Origin: Limnohabitans sp. JirII-31
Lineage (GTDB): Bacteria > Pseudomonadota > Gammaproteobacteria > Burkholderiales > Burkholderiaceae_C
Assembly: GCF_002778315.1 (NCBI RefSeq)
Contig: NZ_NESA01000018.1
Span: 1-56,837, forward strand
DNA: 56,837 bases
Direction of reading: 5' to 3'
The translations under genes were made by a program, and so were the position numbers. This document shows positions 38,329 through 47,801 of this stretch, piece after piece. The notes beneath the pieces were generated by a model. The model worked only from the letters and a program-made list of their open reading frames with translations, searched no databases and was not told where the DNA came from. Within the stretch, counting starts at the first letter, position 1. Every line of letters begins with the position of its first letter.

Positions 38329-39573
38329 ATGACCGATCTGCTGGAGACCCCTATGAGCCGTCGCAATGTGCTGCAAGCCGCCACCGCCAGTGCCCTGACT
38401 ATTGCGCCCGCCTTGCGCGCAGCGGTCTATGCCCAAGGCTCAGACAAGCCCGAAAAAGAAGAAGTGCGCATTGGCTTTATCCCGCTGACCGACTGCGCCA
38501 GCGTGGTCATGGCCTCGGTGCTGGGCATCGACAAAAAGTACGGCGTCAAGATCATTCCCACCAAAGAAGCCAGCTGGGCCGGTGTGCGCGACAAATTGGT
38601 GAATGGCGAACTGGACTTTGCCCATGTGCTCTATGGCTTGGTGTATGGCGTGCATCTGGGCACCTCGGGTCCGAAAAAAGACATGGCCGTTCTGATGAAC
38701 CTGAACCAAAACGGCCAGGCCATCACCCTGAGCAAAAAGCTCGCAGACAAAGGGGCCGTGGATGCGGCCAGCTTGGCCAAGCTGATGAACACCGAGAAAC
38801 GCGAATACACCTTCGCCCAAACTTTCCCAACCGGCACCCACGCCATGTGGCTGTACTACTGGTTGGCCAGTGTGGGCATCAACCCGCTCAAAGACGCCAA
38901 GGTGATCACTGTGCCGCCTCCGCAAATGGTGGCCAATATGCGCGTGGGCAACATGGACGGCTACTGTGTGGGTGAGCCCTGGGGCCACCGCGCCATTGCC
39001 GATGGCATTGGCATCACCGCCACCACCACCCAAGACATCTGGCCAGACCACCCGGAAAAAGTGCTGGGCACCACGGCCGAGTTCGTCAAGAAATACCCCA
39101 ACACCGCACGCGCTGTGACGGCCGCTATTTTGGAAGCCGGCAAATGGATTGACGCGGGCTTGCAAAACAAGATGAAGATGGCCGAGACGATTGCCGACAA
39201 AGCCTATGTGAACACCAGTGTGGACGTGATCAACCAGCGCATCTTGGGCCGCTACCAAAACGGCTTGGGCAAAACCTGGGACGACCCCAACCACATGAAG
39301 TTTTACGCCGACGGTCAGGCCACCTTCCCTTACCTCTCGGACGGCATGTGGTTCTTGACCCAGCACAAGCGCTGGGGCCTGCTCAAAGACCACCCCGACT
39401 ACCTGAAGGTGGCCAAAGAAGTCAACCACATTGACGTCTACAAACAAGCTGCTACGGCCAGCAAAACCCCGCTGCCCAAAGACGTGATGCGCACCAGCAA
39501 GCTGGTCGACGGTGTGGTGTGGGACGGCAAAGACCCTAAGAAATACGCCGACGGTTTCAAAGTCAAAGCTTAA
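38329..39573 (+). CDS. nrtA: Nitrate ABC transporter substrate-binding protein (NrtA/NasF type)
   Basis: The 414-residue protein of the CmpA/NrtA family binds nitrate (or nitrite) in the periplasm. It has a twin-arginine signal, SRRNVLQAATASALTIAPAL, indicating Tat export as for other NrtA proteins. The mature part starts with VRIGFIPLTDCASVVMASVL, and FAHVLYGLVYGVHLGTSG, MNLNQNGQAI and YCVGEPWGHRAI are typical. AAGGAG precedes the ATG. It is the first gene of the operon, after a regulated leader. Confidence 0.94.
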   Translation: MTDLLETPMSRRNVLQAATASALTIAPALRAAVYAQGSDKPEKEEVRIGFIPLTDCASVVMASVLGIDKKYGVKIIPTKEASWAGVRDKLVNGELDFAHVLYGLVYGVHLGTSGPKKDMAVLMNLNQNGQAITLSKKLADKGAVDAASLAKLMNTEKREYTFAQTFPTGTHAMWLYYWLASVGINPLKDAKVITVPPPQMVANMRVGNMDGYCVGEPWGHRAIADGIGITATTTQDIWPDHPEKVLGTTAEFVKKYPNTARAVTAAILEAGKWIDAGLQNKMKMAETIADKAYVNTSVDVINQRILGRYQNGLGKTWDDPNHMKFYADGQATFPYLSDGMWFLTQHKRWGLLKDHPDYLKVAKEVNHIDVYKQAATASKTPLPKDVMRTSKLVDGVVWDGKDPKKYADGFKVKA

Positions 39574-39583
39574 GGACAACGGC

Positions 39584-40378
39584 ATGCTGGCTCGCTTTTT
39601 CAAATCGCTGCTGTCACAGCTGGTGCCGCCCTTCTTGGGGCTGGCACTGCTAGTGGGCATCTGGTCGTTGGTGTCGCTCAGCAGCACCAACAACTTTCCA
39701 AGCCCCAGTGACACCTTGGTGCAAGCCATCTCGGTGTTCAGTGACCCCTTCTACAGCAACGGCCCCAACGACCAAGGCGTGGGCTGGAACGTGCTGAGCT
39801 CACTCAAGCGCGTGGCCATGGGCTTTGGTTTGGCGGCATTGGTGGGCATTCCAATGGGGTTCTTGATTGGGCGTTTCGAGTTTTTGTCGCGCATGTTCAA
39901 CCCGCTCATCAGCTTGCTGCGCCCCGTGTCCCCGTTGGCCTGGTTGCCGATTGGCTTGTTGGTGTTCAAAGGGGCCAACCCTGCGGCCATTTGGACCATC
40001 TTCATTTGTTCGATCTGGCCCATGGTCATCAACACCGCCGTGGGTGTGCAGCGCGTGCCCCAGGACTACATGAACGTGGCGCGTGTGCTCAACCTGTCTG
40101 AGTGGAAGATCATCAGCAAAATTTTGTTCCCTGCTGTGCTGCCTTACATGTTGACTGGTGTGCGCCTGGCTGTGGGCACTGCTTGGCTGGTCATCGTGGC
40201 CGCCGAGATGTTGACCGGTGGTGTGGGCATTGGCTTTTGGGTCTGGGACGAATGGAACAACCTGAACGTCAAAAACATCATCATCGCCATCTTTGTGATT
40301 GGCATCGTCGGCTTGGTGCTGGAGTACGCACTCATCAAACTCGCCACCGCGTTTACCTTTGAGGAGGTGCGTTCATGA
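39584..40378 (+). CDS. nrtB: Nitrate ABC transporter permease
   Basis: The 264-residue inner-membrane permease has five to six helices and the EAA-type cytoplasmic loop in NVARVLNLSEWKIISKILFP, where the ATPase docks. AWLPIGLLVFKGANPAAIWT is typical of NtrB/NrtB. The ATG at 39584 follows AAGGA and lies 10 bp after nrtA. Its stop overlaps the ATPase start (ATGA). Confidence 0.94.
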   Translation: MLARFFKSLLSQLVPPFLGLALLVGIWSLVSLSSTNNFPSPSDTLVQAISVFSDPFYSNGPNDQGVGWNVLSSLKRVAMGFGLAALVGIPMGFLIGRFEFLSRMFNPLISLLRPVSPLAWLPIGLLVFKGANPAAIWTIFICSIWPMVINTAVGVQRVPQDYMNVARVLNLSEWKIISKILFPAVLPYMLTGVRLAVGTAWLVIVAAEMLTGGVGIGFWVWDEWNNLNVKNIIIAIFVIGIVGLVLEYALIKLATAFTFEEVRS

Positions 40379-41208
40379 ATGCGTCGCTGACCCACAAGTT
40401 CTTAGAAATTCAGGGCGTGGCCCAAACCTTTCGCACGGCCAAAGGAGACTTTCCTGCCCTGCGCGACATCGACCTGACGGTGGCCAAAGGTGAGTTTGTC
40501 GCCCTCATTGGCCACTCCGGTTGCGGCAAGTCCACCCTGCTCAACCTGATTGCCGGATTGACGACCCCCACCCAAGGCAACCTGATTTGCGCCAACCGCG
40601 AAATCTCAGGGCCCGGCCCAGAGCGTGCGGTGGTGTTTCAAAACCACTCGCTGCTGCCCTGGCTCACCTGTTTTGAAAACATCTACCTTGGGGTGGAGCG
40701 TGTGTTTGGTCAATCGGGTTTGGTCGACGGCAAAGCCAAAGAAACCAAGCTGCAACTCAAAGCCCGCACCGATGCGGCCTTGGACCTGGTGGGTTTGAGC
40801 CATGCGGCACACAAGCGGCCCGGAGAAATTTCGGGCGGCATGAAGCAACGCGTGGGCATTGCACGGGCCCTGGCGATGGAGCCCCAGGTGCTGCTGATGG
40901 ATGAACCGTTTGGCGCTCTCGATGCGTTGACGCGCGCCAAGCTGCAAGACGAGTTGCTGTCTATCGTGGCAGCCACCCACAGCACGGTGGTCATGGTGAC
41001 GCACGATGTAGACGAAGCCGTGTTGCTGTCCGACAAGATTGTGATGATGACCAACGGCCCCGCCGCCACCATTGGCGAGGTGCTCAGCGTCGACCTGCCA
41101 CGCCCACGCTCACGCGTGCAGCTGGCGGACGATCCGCGCTATTTGCAGTACCGCAAAGCCGTGATCGACTTTTTGTACACGCGCCAAGCGCATGTGGAGA
41201 AAACATGA
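40375..41208 (+). CDS. nrtC: Nitrate ABC transporter ATP-binding protein
   Basis: The 277-residue ATPase has Walker A GHSGCGKST, Q-loop FQNHSLLPWLTC, signature SGGMKQRV and Walker B VLLMDEPFGALD. It is a single ATPase domain (NrtD/NasD size), without the NrtA-like extension of cyanobacterial NrtC. It powers nitrate uptake with NrtAB. It overlaps nrtB and nirB by 4 bp on each side, indicating tight coupling. Confidence 0.94.
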   Translation: MNASLTHKFLEIQGVAQTFRTAKGDFPALRDIDLTVAKGEFVALIGHSGCGKSTLLNLIAGLTTPTQGNLICANREISGPGPERAVVFQNHSLLPWLTCFENIYLGVERVFGQSGLVDGKAKETKLQLKARTDAALDLVGLSHAAHKRPGEISGGMKQRVGIARALAMEPQVLLMDEPFGALDALTRAKLQDELLSIVAATHSTVVMVTHDVDEAVLLSDKIVMMTNGPAATIGEVLSVDLPRPRSRVQLADDPRYLQYRKAVIDFLYTRQAHVEKT

Positions 41209-43667
41209 ACAAGCTCAAATTGGTGATGATTGGCAACGGCATGGCGGGTGTACGCACGCTGGAAGAGCTGATCAAGCTCACGCCAGACCTGTACGACATC
41301 ACGGTGTTTGGGGCCGAGCCTCACCCCAACTACAACCGCATCTTGTTGTCCCCGGTCTTGGCCGGTGAGCAAACCATGGACGAGATCGTGCTGAACCCCT
41401 TCGACTGGTACCGCGACAACGGCATCACCCTGCATGCCGGCTGGAAGGTGACCGAGGTGGACCGCGTCAAACGCCTGGTGACCGCCGAAAACGCCACCGG
41501 GGAGCGCCGCACAGCGCCTTATGACCGTTTGCTGTTGGCCACCGGCTCTAACCCGTTCATGCTGCCTATTCCTGGGCGTGAACTCGACGGCGTCTTGGCC
41601 TACCGCGACATGGCAGACACACAGGCCATGATTGATGCAGCCAAAAAATACCAGCATGCTGTGGTCATTGGCGGCGGCTTGTTGGGCCTGGAAGCCGCCA
41701 ACGGTTTGATGAAGCGCGGCATGCAGGTCACGGTGGTGCACGTGGCCGAATGGCTGATGGAGCGCCAGCTCGACCGCGTGGCTGGCGGCATGTTGCAACG
41801 CTCACTCGAGGCACGTGGCATGCAGTTCCGTCTGGGTGCACAGACCCAAGAATTGCTAGGTGACGCGAACGGTCGTGTGAAGTCTGTGCTGTTCAAAGAC
41901 GGCACGCATGTGCCCGCCGAGCTGGTGGTGATGGCGGTGGGCATTCGTCCCAACACCGCACTCGCCGAGCAAATGCGTTTGCACTGTGAACGCGGCATCG
42001 TGGTGAGCGACACCTTGCAAACCGTGACCGACCCACGCATTTATGCCGTGGGCGAATGCGCGGCACACCGTGGCATTGCGTATGGTTTGGTCGCACCTTT
42101 GTTTGAACAAGGCAAGGTCTTGGCCAACCATTTGGCCGAGTACGGCATTGGCCGCTACACCGGCTCATTGACATCCACCAAACTCAAAGTCACAGGCATC
42201 GACCTGTTCAGTGCGGGCGATTTCATGGGCAGCACCGATGGCAGCACCGAAGAAATTGTGCTGAGCGATCCGCACGATGGGGTGTACAAAAAACTGGTGA
42301 TCCGCAACGACCAACTCATTGGTGCCTGCCTGTACGGCGACACGGTGGATGGCAGCTGGTATTTCAAGTTGTTGCGCGATGGCCGCAGCGTGGCCGACAT
42401 TCGCGAGAAGCTGATGTTTGGCGAATCCAACATCGGCGATGTGGGTCACGCAGGCCACAACAAAGCCGCCGCCATGCCCGACGACGCCGAGGTGTGTGGC
42501 TGCAACGGGGTCAAGAAAGGCACCATCTGCAAAGCCATTCAAGAAAAGGGTTTGTTCACACTCGATGAGGTGCGCAAGCACACCAAAGCCAGCGCCTCCT
42601 GCGGCTCGTGCACCGGCTTGGTGGAGCAAATTTTGATGTTCACTGCCGGTGGCGACTACTCGGCCACGCCGAAGAAAAAAGCCGTGTGCAGCTGCACCGA
42701 CCACAGCCACCAAGACGTGCGCGACGCCATCCGGGACCATAAGCTGCTGACCAACGACGCGGTGTTCAAGTTCCTAGAGTGGCGCACGCCCACCGGGTGT
42801 GGCAGCTGTCGCCCGGCCATCAACTACTACCGTTTGAGCAGCTGGCCCAAAGAGGCGGTGGACGATCCACAAAGCCGCTTCATCAACGAACGCAGCCACG
42901 CCAACATCCAAAAAGATGGCACCTACAGCGTGATTCCGCGCATGTGGGGGGGAGAGACCACGGCCGACGAGTTGCGCCGCATTGCCGATGTGGTGGACAA
43001 GTACAAGATCCCCACCGTGAAGGTCACCGGCGGGCAGCGCATCGACTTGCTGGGCGTGAAAAAAGAAGACTTGGTGAACGTGTGGAAAGACATTGGCATG
43101 CCCAGTGGCCACGCCTACGCCAAAGCCTTGCGCACCGTGAAAACCTGCGTCGGCAGCGAATGGTGTCGCATGGGCACGCAAGACAGCACGCAAATGGGCA
43201 AAGACCTGGAGCGCGCCATGTGGCGCATGTATGCCCCGCACAAGGTCAAGTTCGCGGTCTCGGGTTGTCCGCGCAACTGCGCCGAAGCCGGTATCAAGGA
43301 CGTGGGCATCATCGGCGTGGACAGTGGCTGGGAGATGTACATCGCAGGCAACGGCGGCATCAAGACCGAGGTGGCACATTTCTTCACCAAGGTCAAAACC
43401 GCCGCCGAAGTGCTGGAGTACACCGGCGCCTTCATGCAGCTCTACCGCGAGGAAGGCTGGTACCTGGAGCGCACGGTGCATTACGTCAACCGCGTCGGCT
43501 TGGACTATGTGAAGCAAAAAATCTTGGACGACCACGCAGGCCGCCAAGCCCTGTGGGCCCGCTTGCAATTTGCCCTGGAAGGCGAACCCGACCCCTGGTT
43601 CGAACACGCCAAAGCCCAGGTGGACACGCGCCAGTTTGTGCCCATCGTTCCCCAGATCACCGCTTGA
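41205..43667 (+). CDS. nirB: NADH-dependent nitrite reductase, large subunit
   Basis: The 820-residue cytoplasmic siroheme enzyme reduces nitrite to ammonium with NADH. Order of domains: FAD/NAD reductase (about 1-300, with VMIGNGMAGVRTLEEL and VVIGGGLLGLEAANGL), two BFD-like 2Fe-2S modules (CGCNGVKKGTICKAI and SCGSCTGLVEQ; CSCTDHSHQDVRDAI and GCGSCRPAINYY), and a C-terminal siroheme/4Fe-4S domain with ligands in CVGSEWCRMG and SGCPRNCAEAG. It is encoded with its small subunit nirD 14 bp downstream. Confidence 0.97.
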   Translation: MNKLKLVMIGNGMAGVRTLEELIKLTPDLYDITVFGAEPHPNYNRILLSPVLAGEQTMDEIVLNPFDWYRDNGITLHAGWKVTEVDRVKRLVTAENATGERRTAPYDRLLLATGSNPFMLPIPGRELDGVLAYRDMADTQAMIDAAKKYQHAVVIGGGLLGLEAANGLMKRGMQVTVVHVAEWLMERQLDRVAGGMLQRSLEARGMQFRLGAQTQELLGDANGRVKSVLFKDGTHVPAELVVMAVGIRPNTALAEQMRLHCERGIVVSDTLQTVTDPRIYAVGECAAHRGIAYGLVAPLFEQGKVLANHLAEYGIGRYTGSLTSTKLKVTGIDLFSAGDFMGSTDGSTEEIVLSDPHDGVYKKLVIRNDQLIGACLYGDTVDGSWYFKLLRDGRSVADIREKLMFGESNIGDVGHAGHNKAAAMPDDAEVCGCNGVKKGTICKAIQEKGLFTLDEVRKHTKASASCGSCTGLVEQILMFTAGGDYSATPKKKAVCSCTDHSHQDVRDAIRDHKLLTNDAVFKFLEWRTPTGCGSCRPAINYYRLSSWPKEAVDDPQSRFINERSHANIQKDGTYSVIPRMWGGETTADELRRIADVVDKYKIPTVKVTGGQRIDLLGVKKEDLVNVWKDIGMPSGHAYAKALRTVKTCVGSEWCRMGTQDSTQMGKDLERAMWRMYAPHKVKFAVSGCPRNCAEAGIKDVGIIGVDSGWEMYIAGNGGIKTEVAHFFTKVKTAAEVLEYTGAFMQLYREEGWYLERTVHYVNRVGLDYVKQKILDDHAGRQALWARLQFALEGEPDPWFEHAKAQVDTRQFVPIVPQITA

Positions 43668-43681
43668 ATCGGAGCCACACC

Positions 43682-44020
43682 ATGAGCGATTGGCAAGTCA
43701 TTTGCAAGGTCGAAGACATTCCTGTGCTGGGCGCCCGCCGCGTGCAGCGCGCACAAGGCTGCGAGGTGGCGGTGTTTCGCAACGCCGAAGATCAGGTGTT
43801 CGCCCTGCTCGACCGCTGCCCCCACAAAGGCGGCCCCTTGAGCCAAGGCATTGTGTATGGCACGACCGTGGCCTGCCCGTTGCACAACTGGCAAATTGGC
43901 TTGGCAGACGGCTGTGCCCAAGCGCCTGACGAGGGCTGTGCGCAACGCTTTGCGGTGCAGGTGGCCCACGGCGAAGTGGCCCTCAGCCGTGCAGAGCTGG
44001 CCGGCTTGGCCTTGGACTAA
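43682..44020 (+). CDS. nirD: Nitrite reductase small subunit
   Basis: The 112-residue Rieske-fold subunit has CPHKGGPLSQG and CPLHNWQIGLADG, so the Rieske Cys/His ligand set appears to be complete (CPH and CPLH). It associates with NirB. It ends 2 bp before nasA. Confidence 0.95.
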   Translation: MSDWQVICKVEDIPVLGARRVQRAQGCEVAVFRNAEDQVFALLDRCPHKGGPLSQGIVYGTTVACPLHNWQIGLADGCAQAPDEGCAQRFAVQVAHGEVALSRAELAGLALD

Positions 44021-44022
44021 AC

Positions 44023-46836
44023 ATGAAAGAAACCCGCTCCACCTGTCCGTACTGTGGTGTGGGCTGCGGCGTGATCATCGAATCGTCGGGCGCACGCATC
44101 ACGGGTGTGCGCGGCGACCCCGAGCACCCTGCCAATTTGGGTCGCCTGTGCAGCAAGGGCTCGACCCTGCACCTGAGTGCCAGCCCCGTGGCAGCCGCCC
44201 AAACCCGCTTGCTGCAACCTCAGCGGCGCTTGGTGCGCGGCGGCCAACTGCTGCCCATGTCGTGGGACGCCTCGCTGCAATGGGCCAGCCAAAGCTTGGG
44301 CCACATCGTGCGCACCTATGGCGCTGAAGCGGTGGGCTTTTATGTGTCGGGTCAGCTGTTGACCGAAGACTATTACGTGTTCAACAAGCTGGTCAAAGGC
44401 TTGCTGGGCAGCAACAACATCGACACCAACTCCCGCCTGTGCATGAGCAGCGCGGTGGCGGGCTACAAGCTCACCCTGGGGGCCGACGCGCCACCGGCTT
44501 GCTATGACGATGTGATGCAGGCCGACTGCTTGTTCATTGCCGGCAGCAACGCGGCTTATGCCCACCCGATTTTGTTTCGCCGCATCGAAGAAGCCCGCGC
44601 GCAAAACCCAAATTTGAAAATCATCGTGGCCGACCCACGCCGCACCGACACCGCCAGCAGCGCCGACCTGCACCTGCCCTTGCAGCCCGGCACCGACGTG
44701 GCGCTGTTCCATGGCCTGCTGCACATCATGTTGCACGAAGGCTGGGTCGACACGGCCTACATCCACGCGCACACCGAAGGTTTTGCTGCCCTGCAAACCT
44801 TGGTGCGCGACTTCACCCCCGAGCGCGTGAGCCAACTCTGCGGTCTGCCCATGCCAGACTTGCTGCAAGCTGCACGCTGGTTTGCCACAGCAAAAGCCAC
44901 GCTCAGCCTGTATTGCCAAGGTTTGAACCAGTCGAGCAGTGGCACCGCCAAAAACGCCTCGCTGATCAACCTGCACTTGGCCACTGGGCAGATCGGCAAA
45001 CCCGGTGCTGGGCCCTTCTCGCTCACCGGCCAGCCCAACGCCATGGGCGGACGCGAGGTGGGCGGCTTGGCCAATTTGCTCAGTGCCCACCGCGACCTGG
45101 CCAACCCCGTGCACCGCGCCGAAGTGGCCGCGCTATGGGGCATTGACGAGGTGCCCGCCAAACCCGGCAAGACCGCCGTCGAAATGTTTGAAGCCGCAGC
45201 GGACGGCGAAATCAAAGCCTTGTGGATTGCGTGCACCAACCCGGCCCAATCTATGCCCGACCAACACACGGTGCGTCGTGCCTTGGAGCGTGCCGAGTTT
45301 GTGGTGGTGCAAGAGGCCTTTGCCACCGCCGAGACCTGCGACTTTGCCGACTTGCTGCTGCCGGCCACCACCTGGGGCGAGAAAGAAGGCACGGTCACCA
45401 ACAGCGAACGCCGCATCACGCGTGTACGCGCCGCCGTGCCGCCTCCCGGTCTGGCCCGCCATGACTGGCAGATCGTGGTCGATCTGGCGCAGCGTCTGGC
45501 CCAAGAACCTGGCGTGGGCGAACGTCGTGAGGGCTTGCACATGAACTACAGCTCGCCCGAAGCCATTTGGTTGGAGCACCGCGAATCGACCCGTGGGCGC
45601 GACTTAGACATCACGGGCTTGAGCTATGCCCAGCTGGAAGTTGCCCCCCAACAGTGGCCCATGCCTGAAGGCGCAGCCCATGGCCAAGCGCGTCTTTACC
45701 AAGACGGGGTGTTTGCCACACCCAGCGGCAAAGCCCGCTTTGCCGCCATCGACTACGTGCCTGTGGCCGAAGCGCGTGAATCGCGCTTTCCGTTTTCGCT
45801 CAACACCGGGCGCTTGCGCGACCAGTGGCACGGCATGACACGCACGGGCGTGGTGGGTAAATTGTTTGGCCATGTGCCCGAACCCTCGGTGCAGCTGCAC
45901 CCCGACGACATGGCGCGCTTGGGGTTGTCCGACGGCACCTTGGTCCACGTCACCAGCAAACGCGGCTCCATCGTGGTCCCCGCCTTAGCCAGCCCCGACA
46001 TGGGACCACAGCAAGCGTTCATCGCCATGCACTGGGGCCCCGCCTTTTTGGGCGGACGTGACCACCAGAACAAACCACTGGCGGGTGTGAATGCCATCAC
46101 CACCTCGGCGTACTGCCCCACCTCCAAGCAACCCGAACTCAAACACGCCGCCGTCAAAGTACTCAAAGCCGAATTACCCTGGACGCTGCTGGCCGTGGCT
46201 TGGCTGCCCGAGGACAGCGCCCACACGGTGCTGCAAGCCCTGCGTGCACGCATGGCCCAGTTTGAATTTGCCAGCTGTGTGCCCTTTGCCGACAGCGGCA
46301 ACACCGACACGCCGCGCCAAGGCGTGCTGCTGCGCGCCGCGTGCAGCGAGCCACCGGATATGGCGGTGGTGCAAGACGTCGAGCAACAACTGGGCTTGAG
46401 TGAAGACAACAGCTTGCGCTATGTCGACGCCAAGCGCAGCCAGCTGCGTTGCATGCGCTTGCGTGCCGAGTCAGACTCCACCTTGGACGCCTTTGTGATT
46501 GCAGGCGACACCTCGGCCGAAGCTTGGCTCAAAGCCTTGCTACAAACCCAACAGTCGGCAAAAGCCTATGGCCGTCGCTTGCTGATGACGGGTCACACAC
46601 CCCCAGTCGCCTTGACCAGCGTTGGCACCACGGTGTGCACCTGCGTGGGTGTGCGCGATCTGGCGATTCAAGCGCAGCTTGCACACAGCGCGCAGCAAGA
46701 CGAGAACAGTTGCCTGTCGGACTTGCAAGGCACACTGAAATGCGGCACCCAGTGCGGGTCGTGCGTGCCTGAGCTGAGGCGCATGATTCGCCTGCATTTA
46801 GCGCCTGAGGCGGTCACGCCGTCATTGGCCTTATAG
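44023..46836 (+). CDS. nasA: Assimilatory nitrate reductase catalytic subunit with C-terminal BFD-like 2Fe-2S domain
   Basis: The 937-residue molybdenum bis-MGD enzyme reduces nitrate to nitrite in the cytoplasm. The N-terminal 4Fe-4S ligands are TCPYCGVGCGV and LCSKG; the Mo-binding core and C-terminal dinucleotide-binding domain (NTGRLRDQWHGMTRTG) follow. The last ~75 residues form a BFD-like 2Fe-2S module (TVCTCVGVRDLAI and CGTQCGSCVPELRR), as in Klebsiella NasA. No separate NasB-type NADH reductase is in the cluster, so the electron donor is not evident. Confidence 0.95.
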   Translation: MKETRSTCPYCGVGCGVIIESSGARITGVRGDPEHPANLGRLCSKGSTLHLSASPVAAAQTRLLQPQRRLVRGGQLLPMSWDASLQWASQSLGHIVRTYGAEAVGFYVSGQLLTEDYYVFNKLVKGLLGSNNIDTNSRLCMSSAVAGYKLTLGADAPPACYDDVMQADCLFIAGSNAAYAHPILFRRIEEARAQNPNLKIIVADPRRTDTASSADLHLPLQPGTDVALFHGLLHIMLHEGWVDTAYIHAHTEGFAALQTLVRDFTPERVSQLCGLPMPDLLQAARWFATAKATLSLYCQGLNQSSSGTAKNASLINLHLATGQIGKPGAGPFSLTGQPNAMGGREVGGLANLLSAHRDLANPVHRAEVAALWGIDEVPAKPGKTAVEMFEAAADGEIKALWIACTNPAQSMPDQHTVRRALERAEFVVVQEAFATAETCDFADLLLPATTWGEKEGTVTNSERRITRVRAAVPPPGLARHDWQIVVDLAQRLAQEPGVGERREGLHMNYSSPEAIWLEHRESTRGRDLDITGLSYAQLEVAPQQWPMPEGAAHGQARLYQDGVFATPSGKARFAAIDYVPVAEARESRFPFSLNTGRLRDQWHGMTRTGVVGKLFGHVPEPSVQLHPDDMARLGLSDGTLVHVTSKRGSIVVPALASPDMGPQQAFIAMHWGPAFLGGRDHQNKPLAGVNAITTSAYCPTSKQPELKHAAVKVLKAELPWTLLAVAWLPEDSAHTVLQALRARMAQFEFASCVPFADSGNTDTPRQGVLLRAACSEPPDMAVVQDVEQQLGLSEDNSLRYVDAKRSQLRCMRLRAESDSTLDAFVIAGDTSAEAWLKALLQTQQSAKAYGRRLLMTGHTPPVALTSVGTTVCTCVGVRDLAIQAQLAHSAQQDENSCLSDLQGTLKCGTQCGSCVPELRRMIRLHLAPEAVTPSLAL

Positions 46837-46870
46837 CGTCAAGTTATCAGTGCTGCGGGACAATACGGGC

Positions 46871-47776
46871 ATGGCAATTGCACACTACCTCAAAGTCATT
46901 GGCCGCGGTCGCGATGGCGCACGCGCCATTGACCGCGCGCAGGCCGCCGACTTGATGGGCCAGGTGCTCGATGGCAACGTGAGCGACTTGGAAATTGGCG
47001 CCTTCTGTTTGGCCATGCGCATCAAAGGCGAAACGCCCGAAGAAATGGCTGGGTTTCTGGATGCCACCCACGCTCGCCTGCGGCCCATGCGCGCAGACGC
47101 CAGCACGCGTGTGGTGGTGCTGCCCACCTACAACGGTGCCCGCAAACTGCCGGTGCTCACCCCGTTGCTGGCTGCCCTGCTGGCACGCGAGGGACTGGCC
47201 GTGGTGGTGCATGGCTGCGCCACCGAGTCAGCCCGCGTCACCACCCAAGAGGTGCTGGCCGCCATGGGCCAAGCGCCTCTCCACGATGTACGCAATGTGC
47301 AAGCGGGCGAGCAGGTGTTTGTGCCGACCGAAGTGTTGTGCCCAGGCCTCAAGCGCTTGCTGGATGTGCGCCGCGTGGTGGGGTTGCGCAACCCGGCACA
47401 CAGCTTGGTCAAGCTAATGAACCCCATGGCAGGCGACGCCTTGCTGGTGGGCAGCTACACGCACCCTGAATACGCTGTGTCCATGGCCAACACTTGGGCA
47501 CTCACAGGTGCGCGCGCGCTGCTGCTGCGCGGCACCGAAGGCGAGGTGGTGGCCGATGCACGCCGTCAACCGCAAATTGACGCCTTTGCCCATGGGGCTC
47601 GCAGGCCTTTGGTTCAAGGGCAAACTGGCTCCCTGATGCAACTGCCCGACGTGCCCACGCAGATCGATGCAGTGACCACGGCGCGCTACATCCAACGCGT
47701 GCTGAATGGCCAACTGCCCGTGCCAGCCCCAATTGCACGCCAAGTCCAAGCCGCCTTGCAGGCTTTGGCCCTTTGA
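46871..47776 (+). CDS. TrpD2/YbiB-like protein (anthranilate phosphoribosyltransferase fold)
   Basis: The 301-residue protein has the glycosyl-transferase-family-3 fold: an N-terminal helical domain with AIDRAQAADLMGQVLDGNVS and FCLAMRIKGETPEEMAGFL, then the alpha/beta domain. The glycine motif GTGGD of true TrpD is replaced (VLPTYNGARKLPVLTPLLA), as in TrpD2/YbiB. E. coli YbiB binds nucleic acids and is LexA-regulated. The ATG at 46871 gives MAIAHYLKVIGRGRDG. It sits between nasA and the siroheme gene, 34 and 25 bp apart, so it belongs to the nitrate operon. Confidence 0.85.
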   Translation: MAIAHYLKVIGRGRDGARAIDRAQAADLMGQVLDGNVSDLEIGAFCLAMRIKGETPEEMAGFLDATHARLRPMRADASTRVVVLPTYNGARKLPVLTPLLAALLAREGLAVVVHGCATESARVTTQEVLAAMGQAPLHDVRNVQAGEQVFVPTEVLCPGLKRLLDVRRVVGLRNPAHSLVKLMNPMAGDALLVGSYTHPEYAVSMANTWALTGARALLLRGTEGEVVADARRQPQIDAFAHGARRPLVQGQTGSLMQLPDVPTQIDAVTTARYIQRVLNGQLPVPAPIARQVQAALQALAL

Positions 47777-47801
47777 ACATTCTTGTCACGAGCACACCGC
47801 C

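Noticed and set aside
38440..39729. 429-codon frame antisense to nrtA
   Set aside because: Composition artefact; nrtA is unambiguous on the plus strand.
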